Shown: positions 51,247 to 60,478, counted from the first letter of the stretch. The stretch is DNA of 64,000 bases from CANKHA01 sp035652315 (GCA_035652315.1 DASREA010000048.1:3269-67268); one strand, 5' to 3'. Notes: generated from the letters alone by a model not told the origin. Numbers and translations: made by a program.

Positions 51247-52458
51247 TCAGGACGCCACCGCGAGCGCATGCGGCCGCTGCCCCAGACGGCGGCCCCCCTG
51301 CGGAGTCACCACGATGGTATCGCCCCAAGTGCAGATGGACTTGCCGTCCGCCGTGGTCGCCGACGGCTTGAACACGAAGACCATATTCTCCTGCAGCGCG
51401 ACCGCGAGTTGCTCGGGATCGCGCGCCGTGCGGGTGATGATGGGACCGTCGTCGCCAGCGCCGCGGCCGTGCATGGTAAGAATGGGCTTGGCATCCGCAG
51501 CCGGACCCTGGCGCGGCGCCGCCCGGCGCGCCGCAGCGTCGGTGCGTTCCGCCAATTCCTTGACGGTGACGCCCGGGCGCAGATGCAACATCAACTCGTT
51601 AAAGATCTCGCGCTGCACCTTGAACAGCTCTTCGTGCGTGGGGTCGGCCACCTGGACGAAAACCGGCTGCACCGCCTGTGCGCGATAACCGATCCAGGAT
51701 GCCTCTAGCTCATTGATAATGAGATCGCCGCGCTCCAGCACGCGCATGCTCGGGCGAGTAAGCGTGCGGACCGGGTTCTTCCCCGAGACCCAGTTGCAGT
51801 GAACGGGAAGCTCGGAGCCATTGCGCATCATGGCATAAAGCGTTGCCGCCCAGACCTCCCAATCCGTTGCGCCCGGTTTGGCAGAGGCGATCTCGGCCGC
51901 CACTCCTTCCTCGATGATCGCTATCGATTTGGTCAGGACCTCGATCTCTTCGGCGCTCTTGATGTAGCGCACCTCGGTGAGAAGCTGCGTGGCATCGACG
52001 ATATCGGCCTGCGGGCAGTTCTCGCGAATTTGCACCCAGAAATTATGCGAGATGGTTCCTTCGGGCGAGCGCGTGCCGCCGCCGAGGCCGGTGATGCCGA
52101 TGCGTCCCTTCTCGGCCTTCAGCTCCTTGAGCCGCTCCGCCGCGACCTTGCCGTAGCGCCGGCGCGCCTCGCGCACGTCCGTGGTCCAGTCCTGCACCGT
52201 CGGCCACCGCGCCGCCGCCGAGGTCGCGATGGCGGTGATATCGCCCTCCAGTGGAAAGACCACGGCGATATCGGCATCGCCGCCGCCGCCGACATGGCTG
52301 AGATAGCGCGCGTTGGATTGGAAGTCAGTCGAATGGCCGGTGTTGTTCGGCACTATAATGACGTCGATGTTTTGCTGGCGCATGCGCTCGCGCACGGCGC
52401 GCCAGCGGCGGTCCCGCTCGGCGAGGGAAAAGCGGGGGTAAGGGTAGAGCTCGACCAT
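51247..52458 (-). CDS. M24 (Xaa-Pro peptidase/creatinase) family protein without the metal site
   Basis: 403 residues, pita-bread fold. An N-terminal creatinase domain (1-165) with RDRRWRAVRERMRQQNIDVI, then the M24 domain. The five metal ligands of M24 peptidases (D, D, H, E, E) read N249, Q261, H330, K364 and G379, so four of five are lost. Creatinase itself has this state and works without metal, so a metal-free hydrolase of a small amidine or amide is more likely than a peptidase. GAGGAG precedes ATG 52458. It is divergent from the VOC gene. Confidence 0.82.
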   Translation of the reverse strand: MVELYPYPRFSLAERDRRWRAVRERMRQQNIDVIIVPNNTGHSTDFQSNARYLSHVGGGGDADIAVVFPLEGDITAIATSAAARWPTVQDWTTDVREARRRYGKVAAERLKELKAEKGRIGITGLGGGTRSPEGTISHNFWVQIRENCPQADIVDATQLLTEVRYIKSAEEIEVLTKSIAIIEEGVAAEIASAKPGATDWEVWAATLYAMMRNGSELPVHCNWVSGKNPVRTLTRPSMRVLERGDLIINELEASWIGYRAQAVQPVFVQVADPTHEELFKVQREIFNELMLHLRPGVTVKELAERTDAAARRAAPRQGPAADAKPILTMHGRGAGDDGPIITRTARDPEQLAVALQENMVFVFKPSATTADGKSICTWGDTIVVTPQGGRRLGQRPHALAVAS

Positions 52459-52637
52459 TCAGATCCTCCTCACCGGCCTCGGTACAGGCCCGGCTTTGCT
52501 CCGCCAACCGCAGGTAGAGGAGACTGCACTGTCACACCAAGCCCCAGCCCGCCCACGTTGCCTTATAAGGCATTCGTACTATACTAACGGCTGAAGGACG
52601 GATAGGCCGCCCATCCACGAACCGCCGGCTGGATATC

Positions 52638-53267
52638 ATGAGCACCATGGCCCTACATGCAGATGAAATGAGTGCGGTAGACCTCGATCCAGACGTCAAC
52701 CCGGATGCTCCTCTTCACATCCGCGCGCTCAATCACACCACCCTGCCCGTCCACGACCGCTACAAGGCGGCAAAATTCTATGTCGTGGTTCTTGGAGCCG
52801 AGATGCATCACGAGTCTGATCCTGACCGGGTCAAGCAAGGAAAGGCGCGGGCTCTGCAGGTGGGTGTGAGGCTTTGCTCCGGGCTCGAGCTCGACCTGTT
52901 CGAGCAGAATTACGGCCAGCCAAAATGGGATCAGTCGCACCCGCACATCGCCTTCGACGTGACGAAGGACAGCTTGCTCAGATGGGCCGAACATCTGAAG
53001 AAGTGGGGCGTGCCCTTCGTGGGTCCGATGACGCGCGCCGGCAGCGGCGCCGCGGAAATCTATTTCAACGATCCGGATGGAAATCACTTGGAGCTGTACT
53101 GCGCCAAGTTTCCGAACTCGGACAGCCTTCCCAGCGGCCCCTTCGACAAGAGCGCGGTGGTCCATCAGAAGCCCTGGCCGGCGCCCGAGCTCGAAGCGGA
53201 GGCCAACCGTTTGCTGGAGGCCTCGCTGAAAAGAATGCGCGCTCGGAAAGCGAAAAAGACCGCGTAA
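52638..53267 (+). CDS. VOC-family (glyoxalase/extradiol dioxygenase fold) protein
   Basis: 209 residues. Two beta-alpha-beta-beta-beta modules: LNHTTLPVHD opens the first (H33 a metal-ligand position), LELDLFEQ ends it, then HPHIAFDV and FNDPDGNHLELYC (E152) in the second. These residues fit a metal site shared by glyoxalases, extradiol dioxygenases and fosfomycin-resistance enzymes. The 25-residue acidic N-terminus and the basic C-terminal tail (RMRARKAKK) are extras. It could be a ring-cleavage or lyase enzyme in this catabolic setting; not proven. Confidence 0.82.
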   Translation: MSTMALHADEMSAVDLDPDVNPDAPLHIRALNHTTLPVHDRYKAAKFYVVVLGAEMHHESDPDRVKQGKARALQVGVRLCSGLELDLFEQNYGQPKWDQSHPHIAFDVTKDSLLRWAEHLKKWGVPFVGPMTRAGSGAAEIYFNDPDGNHLELYCAKFPNSDSLPSGPFDKSAVVHQKPWPAPELEAEANRLLEASLKRMRARKAKKTA

Positions 53268-53364
53268 GATCTGCAGCGAAGCGGCCGCCCCGCAAAGCGG
53301 AGAAATAACACAAGTCTCCGCATGCCGGGTGGCAATCTGCATCTTTCGGTCGAGGCAATAAAGT

Positions 53365-53997
53365 ATGCAGTGGGAGGAGTCGGACGCATTCGAGCCGGGC
53401 GGTCACGGCAACAAACCGTTTGCAGTCCGCATTCCCGCATTGCTCGTGAGCCGCGGCTCAGCCGGGCAGATCAATTTTCTGACGGCGATGTGGTTCACCC
53501 CGGTTGCGGCCGAGCCTTCCCGCCTGATCGTCGGGATCCAAAAAGACACCTATACCTACGATCTGGTTCGCCAAACCGGCGAGTTCGTCATGAGCGCGCC
53601 GTCGGCGTCGATGATGGACGTGGTCGTCTTCGCCGGGCGGATGTCGGGCCGCGATGTCGACAAGTGGAAGGAAACGGGGCTGACGCCGGTCAAGCCTTCG
53701 AAAGGCACCGTTCCCCTGATCGGCGAAGCGATCGGCAACGTCGAATACAAAGTCGTCAATCAAATCCCTCTGGATGACGCGATAGACCTTTTTGTCGGAG
53801 AGGTCTTGAGCGTGCACATCCGCAAAGGCGCGATGGAAGGCGAGCTCTATCGCGAGGATGCCAGGCCCCTGTTGTACATGGGGACGAAGTACGACGAGAA
53901 CGGCAAGTCGATGGGCAAGTTCCACGGCGAGCTTTCCGGAATAAAACGTGCAGATTACGGATCGGCCCTGCTACAAAGGCACGCAATCCGCAAATAA
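53365..53997 (+). CDS. Flavin reductase-like FMN-binding split-barrel protein
   Basis: 210 residues. The flavin reductase-like domain shows PALLVSRGSAGQINFLTAMW near the N-terminus and GEFVMSAPSASMMDVV in the middle, the usual split-barrel FMN site. Members reduce flavin for two-component monooxygenases or act as FMN oxidoreductases. GAGG lies about 9 bases before ATG 53365. It is between the VOC gene and the third ABC importer, on the same strand, and may supply reduced flavin to an oxygenase outside the window; no flavin-dependent monooxygenase partner is adjacent. Confidence 0.83.
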   Translation: MQWEESDAFEPGGHGNKPFAVRIPALLVSRGSAGQINFLTAMWFTPVAAEPSRLIVGIQKDTYTYDLVRQTGEFVMSAPSASMMDVVVFAGRMSGRDVDKWKETGLTPVKPSKGTVPLIGEAIGNVEYKVVNQIPLDDAIDLFVGEVLSVHIRKGAMEGELYREDARPLLYMGTKYDENGKSMGKFHGELSGIKRADYGSALLQRHAIRK

Positions 53998-54057
53998 CGA
54001 CGGCGGCACGGGCCATCCGAAGCCGCAAAGCGCATAAACGCGCATAGGGAGGGAAGA

Positions 54058-55173
54058 ATGAACACGATCGCTTTGCGGCGATTAGGCCTGCTTGCCGCGC
54101 TCGTGGCGACGATCGGCCTCGCAAGCGTCGCCGCGCCCGCTCACGCACAAAACGGCCCCGACGCCGAGAGCATTCTGAAGGGATTGGCCTCGCTGCCGCC
54201 GGCCGAGCGGGAGAAAGCCTTGGTCGAAGGCGCCAAGAAAGAAGGCAAGGTGGTGTGGTACACGGTCGATGCACCGAAGACGAACGAGATATTGGCCGAC
54301 ACTTTCGCCAAGAAATATCCTTTCATCGAGGTGCAATTCATCCGCGCCAAGAGCCGCAGCATCGTCGATCGCATCACCAACGAAACCCGCGCCGGCCGCT
54401 ATATCTTCGACCTCGCGACCACGTCGACCGAAACCTTTTATATGTACCCGGTCGAGGAGGTCTTTGCGCAATACACGTCGCCCGCCAAGGACGCGATTCC
54501 GCCCTCGCGGAAGGGGGACAGATGGGCCAGCGCCTTCATCTTCATTCGCACGCTCGGCTACAACACCAACCTGGTGAAGCCCGAGGAAGTGCCCAAGAGC
54601 TGGGAGGATTTGCTTGATCCCAAGTGGAAGGGCAAAATCATGTTCGACGAGTCATCGCTCGACGAGGTGGCGACGCTCTATCGAAAATGGGGCAAGGAGA
54701 AAACCACGGAGTACCTCGACAAGCTCGGCAAAAGCGGCAACCTGCAAATCCAGCGCGGCAGAAACACCACTTCGCAATTGCTTGCCGCAGGCGAGGCCCC
54801 GCTCGGCGTGACCATCTATGCCTATGAGCTCGAGCAGTTGAAGCAGAAGCAAGCGCCGGTCGAATGGGCGCTGATCGATCCTTCTCCCGGTGCGCTGCAG
54901 ATGATGTCCATTGGGCGGCATGCGCCGCATCCTTACAGCGCGGCACTGCTGTATGACTTCACGCTCGGACCAGACGGCCAGAAGATGTACGCCGACATGA
55001 ACCGGCTTCCGGCCAATCCGCAGGTAAAGTCAAAATCACCGCGAACCGACGAGGCCGCGAACGACCCGCGGTTCGTGGTGGAAACGCCGGAGGGTGCCAG
55101 ATCCTCGACCGCCGATGCGCTGAAGCTGCTGGACGACAAAATCCTCAAGGTGGTTCTGGAGAGAAGGCAGTAG
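54058..55173 (+). CDS. Extracellular solute-binding protein, Fe(III)-type ABC importer
   Basis: 371 residues; signal peptide about 1-30 (cleavage near APAHAQN). Blocks: AKKEGKVVWYTVDAPKTNEI, NETRAGRYIFDLATTS, YNTNLV, WEDLLDPKWKGKIMFD and PHPYSAALLYDFTLG. GGGAGGGAAG precedes ATG 54058. It is first in a plus-strand operon with the permease (45 bases) and ATPase (8 bases). The insertion EKALVEGAKKEGK at the N-terminus of the mature protein is typical of this subgroup. Substrate unknown. Confidence 0.92.
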   Translation: MNTIALRRLGLLAALVATIGLASVAAPAHAQNGPDAESILKGLASLPPAEREKALVEGAKKEGKVVWYTVDAPKTNEILADTFAKKYPFIEVQFIRAKSRSIVDRITNETRAGRYIFDLATTSTETFYMYPVEEVFAQYTSPAKDAIPPSRKGDRWASAFIFIRTLGYNTNLVKPEEVPKSWEDLLDPKWKGKIMFDESSLDEVATLYRKWGKEKTTEYLDKLGKSGNLQIQRGRNTTSQLLAAGEAPLGVTIYAYELEQLKQKQAPVEWALIDPSPGALQMMSIGRHAPHPYSAALLYDFTLGPDGQKMYADMNRLPANPQVKSKSPRTDEAANDPRFVVETPEGARSSTADALKLLDDKILKVVLERRQ

Positions 55174-55218
55174 AGCGGAAGAACGTGCAAGTCCTCGTTT
55201 GGTGCTAGGCGGATTGCC

Positions 55219-56955
55219 ATGACGGCGGGGATTTTCGCTCAGCAGGCATCCGGCGCAACCAGCCCGGCGCGAAGCGTCACGTGGCGACACGTGGCGCTCT
55301 TCGTCATCACCGGCATCGTTCTTTATCTCACGCTCGTCCCCCTCGCCGTCATCCTGTTCGGCACCTTCACCAACGGGCCGCCGGGCAGCCACGCCGCTTT
55401 CACGCTACGCAATTATGCCAGAGCGTTCGGCAATCCCGAACTCCTTTATTCCGGCATCCATTCCATCATCTTCGCCGTCGCTTCCGGCATCATCGCCTTT
55501 GTGGTCGGCGGTTTTCTCGCCTGGGTGACGGAAAGAACGAATACGCCGCTCAAGGCCATCCTCTACGGCCTAGCGCTTTTTCCCTTCGTGGTGCCGAGCA
55601 TTCTGACGACGATCGCATGGATCTTTCTACTCGCGCCCAACGCCGGCGTGGTGAACCACTTCTTTCGGGCCATCTTCGGCGTCGCCCCGTTCAATGTCTT
55701 CAGCTTCGCGGGCATGATCTGGGCTTTCGGAATCGACCACATCACCCTGCCCTTCCTGCTGCTCGCCGCCGCCTTCCGCTCCATGGATCCGACGCTGGAA
55801 GAGGCCGCGCTGGTTTCCGGCATGAGCCGCATGCGCTGTTTCTTTCACGTCAATGTCAAGATCATGTTCCCGAGTATCCTGGCGACCTGCATCCTGCTCT
55901 TCATCAGAGGGATCGAGACCTTCGAGGCGCCCGCGCTCATAGGAATACCGGCGGCCGTCAAAGTTTTTGCCACCGATATCTTCATGGCGCTGCGCGATAC
56001 CCCGACCGATTACAATTTGGCCGCCACCTTTGCCGTTCCTTATGTGGCGTTGTCGATGGCCGGCGTTTTGTTCTACCTGCACGTCACCCGCGTGGCGGAA
56101 CGCTTTGCCACGATCACCGGCAAAGCCTACCAGCCGCGCGTGATCGATCTCGGGGGCTGGCGTTACCTTACGCTGGCGCTGGCGCTCGTCTGTCTTTTCG
56201 TCGCGGTCGTGATGCCCGTCGGCGTCATCTTGTGGACGTCGCTTCTGCCCTATTACTCGCGCCCGTCGTACCAGATGTTGCATATGCTGACGCTGAGCAA
56301 CTATACGGCGGTCTTCAATCTTTCCGTCTTCTACCGCGCGCTGACCAACAATCTCATAGCCGGCACGATCGCAGCAACTTTAGCCGTGGTGCTTTCCGTC
56401 GGGGTCGCCTGGATCGTGGTGCGCACGGATTTTTACGGAAAGAAGTTGCTCGACACCGTCGCGTTTGCGCCCATCGCGCTGCCGGGAGTCGTTATCGGCC
56501 TCGCTCTCATCTGGGTCTATTTGACGCTGCCGGTTCCGATTTACGGTACGCTTTGGATATTGGTAATCGGCTATGTGACAATCCTCATGCCGATCAGCCT
56601 GCGCATAGTCCACGCCTCCCTCCTGCAGTTGCACAAGGAGCTCGAGGAGGCAGCGGAAATCGCCAACCCCTCCTGGTGGCGCAACACGATGTTCGTGCTT
56701 CTTCCTTTGATACTGCCGGGCCTGCTTGTCGCCTGGCTCTATGTCCTCACCCTCACGTTCAAGATCCTGTCGGTCCCCATCCTGCTGTCGCATGTGGGCA
56801 CGCAGGTTCTTCCCGTCGTGATCTTCGGCCTGTTCGAAAGCGGCGAATATTCGCAACTGAGCGCCATCGGCATCATTCTGATTGTGGCGATCTGCTCTAT
56901 CGCCGGGCTGGCGCGGCTCATCAGCTTGCGTTTCGCTGTGCCGACAAAGAGCTAG
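55219..56955 (+). CDS. ABC transporter permease, fused double-unit Fe(III)-type
   Basis: 578 residues, about 12 transmembrane helices in two halves, each with an EAA-type loop: LEEAALVSGMSRMRCF in the first and LEEAAEIANPSWWRNT in the second. The start ATG 55219 has AGGCGG upstream. It is followed by the ATPase start 8 bases after its stop. A second stop-free frame runs the length of this gene and joins the ATPase frame; the membrane character of the frame given here shows it is the coding one. Confidence 0.92.
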   Translation: MTAGIFAQQASGATSPARSVTWRHVALFVITGIVLYLTLVPLAVILFGTFTNGPPGSHAAFTLRNYARAFGNPELLYSGIHSIIFAVASGIIAFVVGGFLAWVTERTNTPLKAILYGLALFPFVVPSILTTIAWIFLLAPNAGVVNHFFRAIFGVAPFNVFSFAGMIWAFGIDHITLPFLLLAAAFRSMDPTLEEAALVSGMSRMRCFFHVNVKIMFPSILATCILLFIRGIETFEAPALIGIPAAVKVFATDIFMALRDTPTDYNLAATFAVPYVALSMAGVLFYLHVTRVAERFATITGKAYQPRVIDLGGWRYLTLALALVCLFVAVVMPVGVILWTSLLPYYSRPSYQMLHMLTLSNYTAVFNLSVFYRALTNNLIAGTIAATLAVVLSVGVAWIVVRTDFYGKKLLDTVAFAPIALPGVVIGLALIWVYLTLPVPIYGTLWILVIGYVTILMPISLRIVHASLLQLHKELEEAAEIANPSWWRNTMFVLLPLILPGLLVAWLYVLTLTFKILSVPILLSHVGTQVLPVVIFGLFESGEYSQLSAIGIILIVAICSIAGLARLISLRFAVPTKS

Positions 56956-56963
56956 GCACCGCG

Positions 56964-58058
56964 ATGATCGACGTGCAGGGATTGACCAAGACGTATGGCG
57001 ACGCCCAGGCCCGCGCCGTGGCCGACGTCAGCTTTCAGGTTCCGACTGGCACGATCCTCACTTTGCTCGGGCCTTCCGGCTGCGGAAAGACGACGTCGCT
57101 GCGTTGCGTCGCGGGTCTCGAAAAGCCCACCGCCGGCGAAATCAGCCTTTTCGGCGAGACCGTTTATTCGGCAAGCCGCAATATTTTCGTGCGCCCAGGC
57201 GACCGCCAGGTCGGCATGATCTTCCAGTCCTATGCCATCTGGCCGCACATGACCGTGTTTCAGAATGTGGCCTATCCGCTAACGGGCCGCGGCCTTACGC
57301 GCAGCGAAGTCCGCGCGCGCGCCTACCAGGCGATCAAGATGGTCAGCCTGGAGGGTCTCGAAGATAGGCCGGCGCCAAGGCTGTCCGGCGGCCAGCAGCA
57401 GCGCGTCGCGCTGGCGCGTGCCATTGCCGGCAATCCGCGCATCCTCCTGCTCGATGAGCCGCTGTCGAACCTCGACGCCAAGCTGCGCGAGGAGATGCGC
57501 GGCCAGATCCGCAGCCTGCAGCGCAAGCTCGGCATGACCTCGCTTTATGTGACGCACGATCAGTTGGAAGCGCTTTCAATCTCTGACTCCATCGCCATCA
57601 TGAGCGGCGGGACTCTGATCGAGATCGGCACCCCGCGCGACGTCTATCTGCGCCCGCGCAGCCTCTTTGCGGCGCAGTTCGTGGGGCTGACCAATGTTCT
57701 GCCGGCGAAATGGATCGGCCGCGAGGGCCCGGGTCTGGCGCGCCTGGAAAGCCCTCTGGGGCCGCTGCTGTGCCGCCACGAGGAAGCCGCCGGCTTTTCC
57801 GCCGGCGCCCGCGTCATCGCACTGATCCGGCCGGAAAGCCTGCTGCTGTCGGTAACGCCGCACGACAGCGGCATCAACGTCTGGACCGGACGGGTGGCGT
57901 CGACGACCTTCCTCGGAGACTACCTCGATTGCCGCATCGCCTGCGGCGAATCCATTATGCGCGCGCGCGCCAATCCCATCACCCCGCTGGAGGACGGCGC
58001 CGAAATCCATTTGCATGTGCCGCCGGAGCGATGCTCCATCATTGCCGGCGGCGCGTGA
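56964..58058 (+). CDS. ABC transporter ATP-binding protein, Fe(III)/polyamine-type importer
   Basis: 364 residues from ATG 56964 (MIDVQGLTKTYGD). Walker A GPSGCGKTT, FQSYAIWPHMT, signature LSGGQQQR, Walker B ILLLDEP and VTHDQLEA intact; TOBE-like tail from about 275. The frame is open for 1.7 kb upstream, but that stretch is the shadow of the permease gene, so the ATG 8 bases after the permease stop is the start. It ends 9 bases before the stop of the convergent bicupin copy 4. Confidence 0.92.
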   Translation: MIDVQGLTKTYGDAQARAVADVSFQVPTGTILTLLGPSGCGKTTSLRCVAGLEKPTAGEISLFGETVYSASRNIFVRPGDRQVGMIFQSYAIWPHMTVFQNVAYPLTGRGLTRSEVRARAYQAIKMVSLEGLEDRPAPRLSGGQQQRVALARAIAGNPRILLLDEPLSNLDAKLREEMRGQIRSLQRKLGMTSLYVTHDQLEALSISDSIAIMSGGTLIEIGTPRDVYLRPRSLFAAQFVGLTNVLPAKWIGREGPGLARLESPLGPLLCRHEEAAGFSAGARVIALIRPESLLLSVTPHDSGINVWTGRVASTTFLGDYLDCRIACGESIMRARANPITPLEDGAEIHLHVPPERCSIIAGGA

Positions 58059-58067
58059 TGGGTTGGA

Positions 58068-59186
58068 TCATGCGAGCGCGGCGGAAGGCGCAACAGAGCC
58101 TTCGGCCCGCGGCCGCACCGGCGGCATGCGGCAGACGACGCCATTCTTCGCCAGCTCGTCTTCGAACATTTGGCGGATGAAGGGCGCCTCATCCTCGTAT
58201 TCGATCTGATCGCTGGCGGCGTCGTAAACTCTCCAGCCCGGCGGGCGCGCGTGCTTATGGCCGACCGGCTTGATGGCGAGATAGCGCGCCGGTGTCGTTC
58301 CGGTATTGAAGTGCTGATGAAACCAGTCCTCGGGCGGCACGACGATGCTGCCAGCGTGCCAATCGAAGCGCTTCGGCTGCTCGCCGGGCGCCCACATCAA
58401 TGAATAACCCTGCCCGGCCACGATCACCACATGCGCGCCAGCGCAGTGGCGGTGCGCCTTCTTGTAGCTGCCGACCGGAAACTCCGAGATATGCGCGCTC
58501 ATGCAATTGTCGGAGAGCTCGATCTTGACGTTGCCCGCGCCGGCGCCGCGCTCGGGATGCGGAAAGCGCTTCAGCGCATTGACGTCGGGAATGAAGTTGC
58601 TCTCCCACACCGGGCGGTTCTTGGTCAGCCATTCTTTGCCGGCGCCCGAGAAGCTGTCGGCGTCGGCGCTGAAACGGTTGGTAAAGGAAAACGGGCAATT
58701 ATAGATGAATCCCACGTCGCGGAAGAGATTCATCAGCGGCGGCGCCGAGGTGACGGCAAACAGGCGCGCGGGCTTATCGCCCGAGCCGTTGAAATGCTGA
58801 CGCCAGGTATTCAATGGCGGCGAGAAGAGGCTGCCGGGCTGCCACTCGAAAGTGATCTTCCGGCCGTCGTCATTCCAGAGTGACGTCGAGCCGTGCCCTT
58901 CGAGGACGAAAATGATCTCCTCGAACATCGCCCGCAGCGGCCTCAGGTTCTGGCCGGGCGGAATTTCGGACAGATAAGCGTCGTTAACTTCGCCGGTGCC
59001 GATCAGATTGAGGATGGCGCCGTTGCCGCCGCGCAGCTCCCATGGCTTCAGCGGAACGCTGCGTAGGTCCTCGATGTAGAACTCGCGGATGATGGGGATA
59101 TTCTGCGCCGCCAGCCACTGGTCGTAGAGAGGCTTGCCCGGCTGATAGGCGGGACCGAGAGCGGCTTTGCTGTTTATCTGATCCAT
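58068..59186 (-). CDS. Bicupin protein of unknown function (copy 4 of 4)
   Basis: 372 residues from ATG 59186 (MDQINSKAAL), the position matching copy 1; an ATG at 59210 is possible. Two cupins, no signal peptide. C-terminal metal site: SYKKAHRHCAGAH and WFHQHFN. N-terminal cupin: LRAMFEEIIFVLEG lacks both His, RQHFNG keeps one, as in copy 1. It follows the orphan binding-protein gene by 57 bases on the same strand and converges on the third ABC importer. Shared blocks with copy 1 (PLYDQW, FYIEDLR, GGNGAILNLIGTG) make these two the closest pair. Confidence 0.85.
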   Translation of the reverse strand: MDQINSKAALGPAYQPGKPLYDQWLAAQNIPIIREFYIEDLRSVPLKPWELRGGNGAILNLIGTGEVNDAYLSEIPPGQNLRPLRAMFEEIIFVLEGHGSTSLWNDDGRKITFEWQPGSLFSPPLNTWRQHFNGSGDKPARLFAVTSAPPLMNLFRDVGFIYNCPFSFTNRFSADADSFSGAGKEWLTKNRPVWESNFIPDVNALKRFPHPERGAGAGNVKIELSDNCMSAHISEFPVGSYKKAHRHCAGAHVVIVAGQGYSLMWAPGEQPKRFDWHAGSIVVPPEDWFHQHFNTGTTPARYLAIKPVGHKHARPPGWRVYDAASDQIEYEDEAPFIRQMFEDELAKNGVVCRMPPVRPRAEGSVAPSAALA

Positions 59187-59243
59187 GATGCTTTTTGAAT
59201 CCTCAACCATCGCGTGGCGTTGCGGCGTCGCGCGCGTGCACGG

Positions 59244-60335
59244 TCAATGGGCTTCTTGCATGATCTTGCTGACCGCCCGGCGCGCCTCTTCCTTCTGCGT
59301 CACCGTGTAGTTCCAGTCCTGGTTGTCGAAATACCTCACGCCCTCACGGGGAATGACCTCCGGCGGAAGGTAACTTTCGTCGATATCGTTCCGCGTCGGC
59401 ACGGCGCCGCGCGCGCGGGTGTAAACCTCACTGCCCTGTTTCGACGCGATCCAGTTGACGAAGACCTTCGCGGCATTGGGATGCGGCGCATTGGCGAGGA
59501 GGCCGAGAAGGCCGGAGCCGCCGGAGACTTCGCGATCAAGATCGGAGAAGCCCTGAAGGAGCGCAAGCGGCATGCCGTCGGCTCTCATCTTGACCACATC
59601 CTGGTCGTCGGCCCCCAGCGTGATCGGGTAAGTGCCGTGCATCAGCCCGTCCATCAGCGCGCGCTTGTCGCGGCTGATCATCGGCTTCTGGTCAATGTAG
59701 AGCTTCTTGATGAAATCGCCGCCGAGTTGCAGGTAGAAATGCGCGGCGTGGTTGCTGCCGCTGCCGCGGGAGATAGGATCTTCCAGCGCGATGCGGCCCT
59801 TCCATTTCGGATTCAACAGGTCCTGCGCCGAGCGCAGCTCCTCGAGCTTCACCTGCGACGTGTTGACGTGGAACAGGTTCGACACGTTGTTGGCGAGCCG
59901 CAACACATATTGATCTTCGGGGTCGCTGAACCAGAGCTTTCCCTTTTTCCATTTCGAGCCGTCGACTACTTCCGGCAGCATCAGCACCGGCCGCAAAGGC
60001 GCGAGCAGCTTCTCCGGATAGAAGACCCCGGAAAAGCTGTCGATGCCACTCAACACCGCATCTGCGGAATAGATGCCGGCTTGCCGTTCCGCCCGTATCT
60101 TGACGATCTGATCGCTGGTGCGGCCCCCGAGATATTCCATGGTAATGCCGAAGCGGGCCCTGAAGGCCTCCGGCAACGTCCGCCGAAGCTCGGCACTGGC
60201 CGGCCCGAGCACCACGACCTTGCCTTCTATCTTTGCCGCTGCGACGAGGTCGTCCCAGGACCGCGGTGCTTCCGGCTGCGCAGACGCAGCAAGAGGCCAG
60301 AGCATCGCCAGAATACAAGCACACGCCCATTTCAT
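59244..60335 (-). CDS. Orphan extracellular solute-binding protein, Fe(III)-type
   Basis: 363 residues; signal peptide about 1-19 (CILAMLWPLAASAQP). Blocks: AAAKIEGKVVVLGPASAEL, RAERQAGIYSADAVLSG, LLNPKWKGRIALEDP and PHPNAAKVFVNWIASKQGSE. No permease or ATPase follows on its strand; instead a bicupin gene does. It may work with the importer at 54058-58058, which is convergent, or with one outside the window. It lies downstream of tRNA-Gln on the same strand with a 143-base gap. Confidence 0.9.
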   Translation of the reverse strand: MKWACACILAMLWPLAASAQPEAPRSWDDLVAAAKIEGKVVVLGPASAELRRTLPEAFRARFGITMEYLGGRTSDQIVKIRAERQAGIYSADAVLSGIDSFSGVFYPEKLLAPLRPVLMLPEVVDGSKWKKGKLWFSDPEDQYVLRLANNVSNLFHVNTSQVKLEELRSAQDLLNPKWKGRIALEDPISRGSGSNHAAHFYLQLGGDFIKKLYIDQKPMISRDKRALMDGLMHGTYPITLGADDQDVVKMRADGMPLALLQGFSDLDREVSGGSGLLGLLANAPHPNAAKVFVNWIASKQGSEVYTRARGAVPTRNDIDESYLPPEVIPREGVRYFDNQDWNYTVTQKEEARRAVSKIMQEAH

Positions 60336-60478
60336 GCCGTTCTTCTCCGGTGCCGAGGCCGCAGACCGATGGGGATTGCCGAGCGAACGAGGCGCAAACG
60401 GGTTTTGCTGATGCTCGCGCGCCCGTCATGGCGAGTCAATCGGGCCGGAGATCTATAAGAGTCAAGCAACTGCCTGGC

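Noticed and set aside
55281..56963. A long stop-free frame that joins the ABC ATPase frame and could be read as a 925-residue fusion
   Set aside because: The upstream part overlaps the permease gene in another frame and has no membrane or domain character; the ATPase starts at ATG 56964.
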